From assembly GCF_022394535.1 (NCBI RefSeq), contig NZ_CP089414.1:4712001-4776000 (forward strand): DNA of 64,000 nucleotides, written 5' to 3'. The position numbers and the translations under genes are program-made. The DNA comes from Dyella terrae. Its GTDB lineage: Bacteria > Pseudomonadota > Gammaproteobacteria > Xanthomonadales > Rhodanobacteraceae. The notes beneath the pieces are model-generated. The model searched no databases, was not told the DNA's origin, and was given only the letters and a program-made list of their open reading frames with translations. How positions within the stretch are numbered: the stretch's first letter is position 1; each line of letters starts with the position of its first letter. This document shows positions 63,726-64,000 of the stretch, piece after piece.

Positions 63726-64000
63726 ATGTCCGATAACACCCGGAGCGAGGCGCTCCAGTCGCAGTACCTCACCGTCAACCTTGCCCACGAGGAATACGGC
63801 ATCGACATCCTGGCGGTCCGCGAGATTCGTGGCTGGACCCCGGTTACACGCATTCCCCAGGCGCCGCACTACGTGCTGGGCGTGCTCAATCTGCGCGGCG
63901 CCATCGTGCCGGTGATCGACATGCGCTTGCGCTTCGGTCTGGAGCGCGAGGCCTACGGCGTCACCACTGTCACCGTGATCATCACGGTGGCTGGCCGCAA
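63726..64000 (+). CDS. cheW: CheW coupling protein (second system, cut by window end)
   Basis: About 91 codons are visible: SQYLTVNLAHEEYGIDILAV, REIRGWTPVTRIPQAPHYVL, GVLNLRGAIVPVIDMRLRFG. The NLRG motif and fold are canonical CheW. The gene continues past the right edge. It follows the receptor by 124 bp. Confidence 0.94.
   Translation, partial: MSDNTRSEALQSQYLTVNLAHEEYGIDILAVREIRGWTPVTRIPQAPHYVLGVLNLRGAIVPVIDMRLRFGLEREAYGVTTVTVIITVAGR

Overview
The window is almost entirely one polar-flagellum and chemotaxis locus from a GC-rich gammaproteobacterium. Gene order (flgN-flgM-flgA, flgB-L, fliC-D-S-T, pilZ, fleQ, fliE-R, flhB-A-F, fleN, fliA, cheYZA, motCD, cheW, with no fleSR between fleQ and fliE), the Clp/CRP-type sites near fleQ and the dispersed repeats suggest the Xanthomonadales, most likely the Rhodanobacteraceae (Dyella/Luteibacter/Rhodanobacter type). 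This placement is inferred from content, not from a database search.

Layout. 1-2411: housekeeping genes (partial P-loop kinase, pdxH, YjbQ-type protein, a solute-binding-fold protein without signal peptide). 2412-3175: repeat-filled intergenic DNA. 3176-7379, minus strand: HDOD protein, flgN, flgM, flgA and a soluble chemoreceptor; cheV is divergent at 7544. 8474-9646: repeats ending in a sigma-54 promoter. 9647-20135: rod, hook, ring and junction genes flgB-flgL. 20406-24902: flagellin, cap, chaperones and a PilZ protein. 25236-26684: fleQ. 26938-33815: fliE-fliK. 33816-35230: inverted repeats, then a sigma-54 promoter. 35231-46004: fliL-fliR, flhB, flhA, flhF, fleN, fliA. 46134-51564: cheY, cheZ, cheA, motC, motD, cheW. 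51655-58367: an AI-2E-type permease, two outer-membrane-like proteins, a DUF2252 protein, and an flhB-tail/second fliK pair. 58830-64000: a second chemotaxis operon (STAS, cheY, cheA, Cache chemoreceptor, cheW cut by the window end).

Regulation seen in sequence. FleQ (with GAFTGA loop) should activate sigma-54 promoters, found before flgB, fliE and fliL. FliA should read sigma-28 promoters of the form T(A/C)AAG-N14-GCCGAT or GCCGAA, found before flgM, the 6072 chemoreceptor, cheV, fliC and the STAS/cheY2 operon. FlgM, the anti-FliA factor, is itself under such a promoter. A perfect and a near-perfect CRP/Clp box lie 3' in pilZ and upstream of fleQ.

Two things stand out. (1) Seven genes (flgN, flgM, flgA, flgH, pilZ, fliK, second fliK) are each broken by a single extra base, five of them in G/C runs of 6-8. 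Removing one base restores a full-length conserved protein every time. This looks mostly like homopolymer sequencing error, but phase variation should be excluded. (2) A two-copy palindromic element, before flgJ and before the second chemotaxis operon, keeps a conserved core inside arms that differ in sequence between copies yet pair within each copy, as in a structured RNA or a palindromic mobile repeat. The first CheA also carries three FliM-like peptides in its linker.
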